From JAKPRU01 sp029568995 (GTDB lineage: Bacteria; Hinthialibacterota; Hinthialibacteria; Hinthialibacterales; JAKPRU01), in NCBI GenBank assembly GCA_035430965.1, contig DAOMHQ010000251.1, positions 1-6,394 on the forward strand: 6,394 nucleotides of DNA. Direction: 5' to 3'. Positions 3,671 through 6,394 of the stretch are shown here, piece by piece (position 1 is the first letter of the stretch; every line of letters starts with the position of its first letter). The position numbers and the translations under genes are program-made. Below the pieces are notes generated by a model that worked only from the letters and a program-made list of their open reading frames with translations, made no database searches and had not been told where the DNA came from.

Positions 3671-6394
3671 ACCGATGGCCCTGTACGGCTGGCCCCGTCT
3701 ATCTCGAACGGCAAGGTCTATGTCGGCTCCGATGACGGCTATGTTTATTGCCTGTCTGCGCAGGATGGTGAACTTGCCTGGAAATTCCGCGCCGGACCCA
3801 GCGACCGAAAGGTCCTGGGGAACGGCCGCATGATCTCGCTCTGGCCGGTTCGCACAAATGTATTAGTGGATGGGGGTGTCGCGTATTTCGCCGCCGGTGT
3901 GTTTCCTTATGAGGGGATTCAAATCTGTGCGCTCAATGCCGAAACCGGCGAGATCGTCTGGAAAAACGACACCATCGGCGATCAGGCACATGAACTCAAC
4001 TTCGGTGGAATCTCGCCCCAGGGATATCTGGTTGTATCGAAAGAGGTCCTTTACGTGCCTTCCAGCCGTGCAATGCCCGCCGGATTCAGCCGGGAAAACG
4101 GCGAGTTTCTTTTCTATCTCAATCCCGGCGCTAAGGTCGGCGGCACGTGGACGTTGCTGGATCGGAATGAGTTGATTTCCGGCGTCGATCTCTCCGGCAC
4201 TCCCGCCAAGGTCTCCTATGAGGACGGAACCGGACGACGGCTCGGCGAGCCGTACGCCTGGTTCCCCGGTGTCGATCTTGTCGTTACCGCGCAGGATTCC
4301 TTTGTTCTCACCGGCGACGGCGTTTACGCAATCGACCGGGTGAAATATCCCGAAATCAACAAACGCTTGCAGGAACTCGCCTCGGAAGAAGCCAACATCC
4401 GACGACGGATTATGGATCTGCGGGCGAAGACGGCGCAGGCGGATCAGGCAAAGAAAGACACAGCAAACGAGGAAATCGCCCAGATCTCCGCGAGAATGAA
4501 AGCCATCCAGGAAGAGCAGGGGCAACTGAAATCCACCGCGTACCGCTGGTTTGCCCCCGCAAAGGATTTTAATACCATGGCCTTGGCCGGGCAGACTCTG
4601 ATCGTGGGGGGCAAGGAATCCCTGCTCGCGCTGGATACCACCGATGGCAAAGAAGTGTGGAAAGGCAGCGTCTCCGGTGAGGTTGCGGGATTAGCGATCT
4701 CCGATGGGAAACTCCTTGTCAGCTCCGACGACGGCTCCATCTCCTGTTTCACCGAAGGCACTCCCAAGAATCCCGGCAAGCGCACCGCGAAGATCGAGAA
4801 GTCTCCGTACGCAGAGGACAGACTTGCAACGGATTACCAATCCCTCGCCGGGGAAATACTTGGACAGTCCTCTGTTCGAAAAGGCTACTGTCTGGTTCTG
4901 GGATGCGGTGACGGGCGACTTGCTTATGAGATAGCGAAACAGTCTGAATTGACGGTCATTGCGATTGACTCCAATTCGCAGAATATCAGAGAGACAAAAG
5001 CGAAACTCGATGGTGCGGCTCTCTACGGCACGAAAATGACCGTCGAGAATTGGGATATTCGCGACCTGCCGGATTACTTTGCAAACCTGGTTGTCTATGA
5101 TTCCACAGTGACGAACGGTGAAATCAAATTGAACGCCGAAGAGATATGCCGCGTTCTTCGCCCCAACGGGGGTGCCCTCTTTGTTCGCTGGCCGACCATG
5201 CACGAGGATCCAAAGATGCAGAAATTCGGGAATTCCATGAGTGCGGCTGGCGATTTATTCATGACGATAATTGAAAAAGGCTCCGGGGTTTGCACTCTGT
5301 CCGGAAAACGCAAGCCGCTTGAGAAAGCCGGGTCCTGGCGCGAGCTGTACGGCAATTCCCAAAACACGGCATGTTCCGATGACGAACTGGTCGAATGCCC
5401 GCTGGGTGTCCTGTGGTTCGGCGAGCCGGGACCGAGCGGCATGGTGGAACGTCACGCGCGTTCCATGGCCCCTGTCTCGATCAATGGACGGCTGTTTGTG
5501 CAAGGGGAAGAAGAAATCAGCGCGTATGATGCCTATAACGGAACATTCCTGTGGAAGCGCGAGATCCCCGGCGCTGTGCGGGTCCGCGTCGATGTGGATG
5601 GCGGAAACCTGGTCGCCACGGAAGATGCCCTCTATGTCGCCGCGCACGACAAATGCCACCGCCTGGACCCGGAGACAGGCGAAACCGTTCTCACCTATTC
5701 CCTGCCGATATTCGCCGATTCGGACCGCAAACGATGGGGATATATCTCATCGGATGGAAAGATCCTGTTTGGTTCCGTCGCCGATCCCCTGGAAGCCGAT
5801 TACGCGTCGATGTGGGACAACATGACGGACGGTGAGAAGTGGAAAGACGCTCCGACCATGCCCGAGTCGCAACGGGACTCCCGGTACGCGGAATATTTCA
5901 ATTCGTTCAAGCAGCGATATCCCGAGCCGAATCAGGATGCCTGGCAGGACCTTCATCGGGCCGGTGCATTGTGGCGTCAGATGCACACCTATCCGGTCTG
6001 GGGAAGCCAAAAATCACCCAAAGCCGCTCTCACCGACCGGATCATGACCTCCGAATGTTTCTTCGCGCTCGATGCGAAAACCGGGAAGGTCTTGTGGGCT
6101 TTCAAGGAAGGCAAGTTCGCGAACATCGTCCCGGTGATTGCAGACGGGAAAGTCTTTCTCGCGCATGATGGTGTGACTGCCGAACGGAAGAAAGCCGCGC
6201 TCGATGAGCGGAAACGCTTGATTACCGCGATGAAATATGAAGAGGGCGGGGAATCCGCCCTGTTGCCCGATGAGGCGGATGTTCGCATGGTGGTATCGCT
6301 GGATGCCCAGACCGGAAAGAAACTCTGGGAGAAGCCGGTCGATCTTACCGGCTGCGGTGGGGATAAACTCGCACAGGCTTACAAGGACGGCGTC
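3671..6394 (+). CDS. BamB/PQQ-type beta-propeller protein with coiled coil and methyltransferase-like domain (partial at both ends)
   Basis: The frame starting at 3671 has no stop through the window edge, giving 908 codons with both ends missing. Residue numbers below count from 3671. Propeller blades show the typical '(Y/A)LD..TG..(L/V)W' repeat: residues 87-97 (ALNAETGEIVW), 320-330, 619-628, 663-670 (HRLDPETG), 799-809 and 876-886. They are often preceded by 'dGkvyvgs.DG' strands (14-23, 345-355). A charged helical segment with coiled-coil character (about 228-287) interrupts the first propeller. Residues about 378-548 form a class I methyltransferase-like domain, described separately. The propeller resumes at 'GSWRELYGN' (554-562). 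A further insert without repeat motifs, rich in Trp, Tyr and acidic residues, spans about 705-792. No CxxCH haem motif is seen in the visible part. BamB and PQQ-dehydrogenase propellers normally act outside the cytoplasm, as scaffolds or redox enzymes. The signal peptide, if present, would be in the gap. I recall similar propeller-methyltransferase proteins in Planctomycetota but know of no established function. Confidence 0.88.
4802..5314 (+). other. Class I SAM-methyltransferase-like domain within the propeller protein
   Basis: Residues about 378-548 of the propeller protein have a Rossmann-type methyltransferase layout. Motif I is VLGCGDGRL (409-417), with the intact GxGxG glycine pattern at 411, 413 and 415. 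The second strand ends in IAIDS with Asp433 in the position that binds the SAM ribose hydroxyls. Asp462 in 'NWDIRDLP' fits the residue that contacts adenine. The region ends with the post-motif segment VLRPNGGALFVRW (495-507), as in Methyltransf_11-type enzymes. These residues suggest SAM binding is retained, but acceptor-side residues are not diagnostic and the substrate is unknown. GC content falls to about 50% over 4801-5280, against about 62% in flanking propeller samples. The frame is continuous, so this is a domain and not a separate gene. Confidence 0.78.

Noticed and set aside
2764..3714. Minus-strand frame crossing the assembly gap
   Set aside because: It reads through 100 N and lies opposite the permease and ATPase genes, so it is an artefact.
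3863..4525. Minus-strand open frame of 220 codons opposite the propeller gene
   Set aside because: It is a shadow of the plus-strand frame, which shows clear propeller motifs throughout and is open across the whole region. The shadow product has no recognisable domain.
1..6394. CRISPR array, tRNA or rRNA gene, transposase or phage gene
   Set aside because: No regularly spaced repeats, cloverleaf-like sequence, rRNA-like stretch or transposase motif was found on either strand.

Overview
The window looks like part of a scaffold from a Gram-negative, PVC-like or related environmental bacterium, with Planctomycetota, Lentisphaerota and Hydrogenedentota all possible. The evidence is gene content only: a very large BamB/PQQ-type beta-propeller protein carrying a methyltransferase domain, a sugar-phosphate isomerase/epimerase start, and non-coding repeats of the kind common in such genomes. 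Coding GC is roughly 60%. A run of exactly 100 N (3571-3670) is a scaffold join, so the source is a draft or metagenome-derived assembly. No marker gene is present, so the phylum assignment is an inference.

Layout. Positions 1-117 (minus strand) hold the first 39 codons of a TIM-barrel sugar phosphate isomerase/epimerase-like protein that leaves the window to the left. A divergent intergenic region of about 370 bp follows. It carries two kinds of dispersed repeat, further GC-rich repeat-like sequence, and a good sigma70-type promoter placed directly on the start of the next gene. From about 492 to 3549 a compact plus-strand operon encodes (i) an uncharacterised exported protein with one C-terminal membrane anchor, (ii) a four-helix FtsX/MacB-type ABC permease, and (iii) a LolD/MacB-type ATPase. 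After the gap, 3671-6394 is one uninterrupted reading frame of 908 codons, open at both ends. It encodes beta-propeller blades, a long coiled coil, a class I SAM-methyltransferase-like domain, and then more propeller blades.

How the genes may work together. The permease and ATPase are clear partners and form a type VII (MacB/LolCDE-like) ABC system, which usually does mechanical work on periplasmic or outer-membrane substrates rather than classical transport. The anchored protein encoded first sits where an accessory or adaptor subunit would be expected, but it is not recognisably a MacA/HlyD adaptor. The propeller protein lies downstream in the same direction and may belong to the same operon, but the gap prevents proof. 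The main points of interest are the propeller-methyltransferase architecture with its local drop in GC, the unusual first subunit, and the likely leaderless start of the operon.
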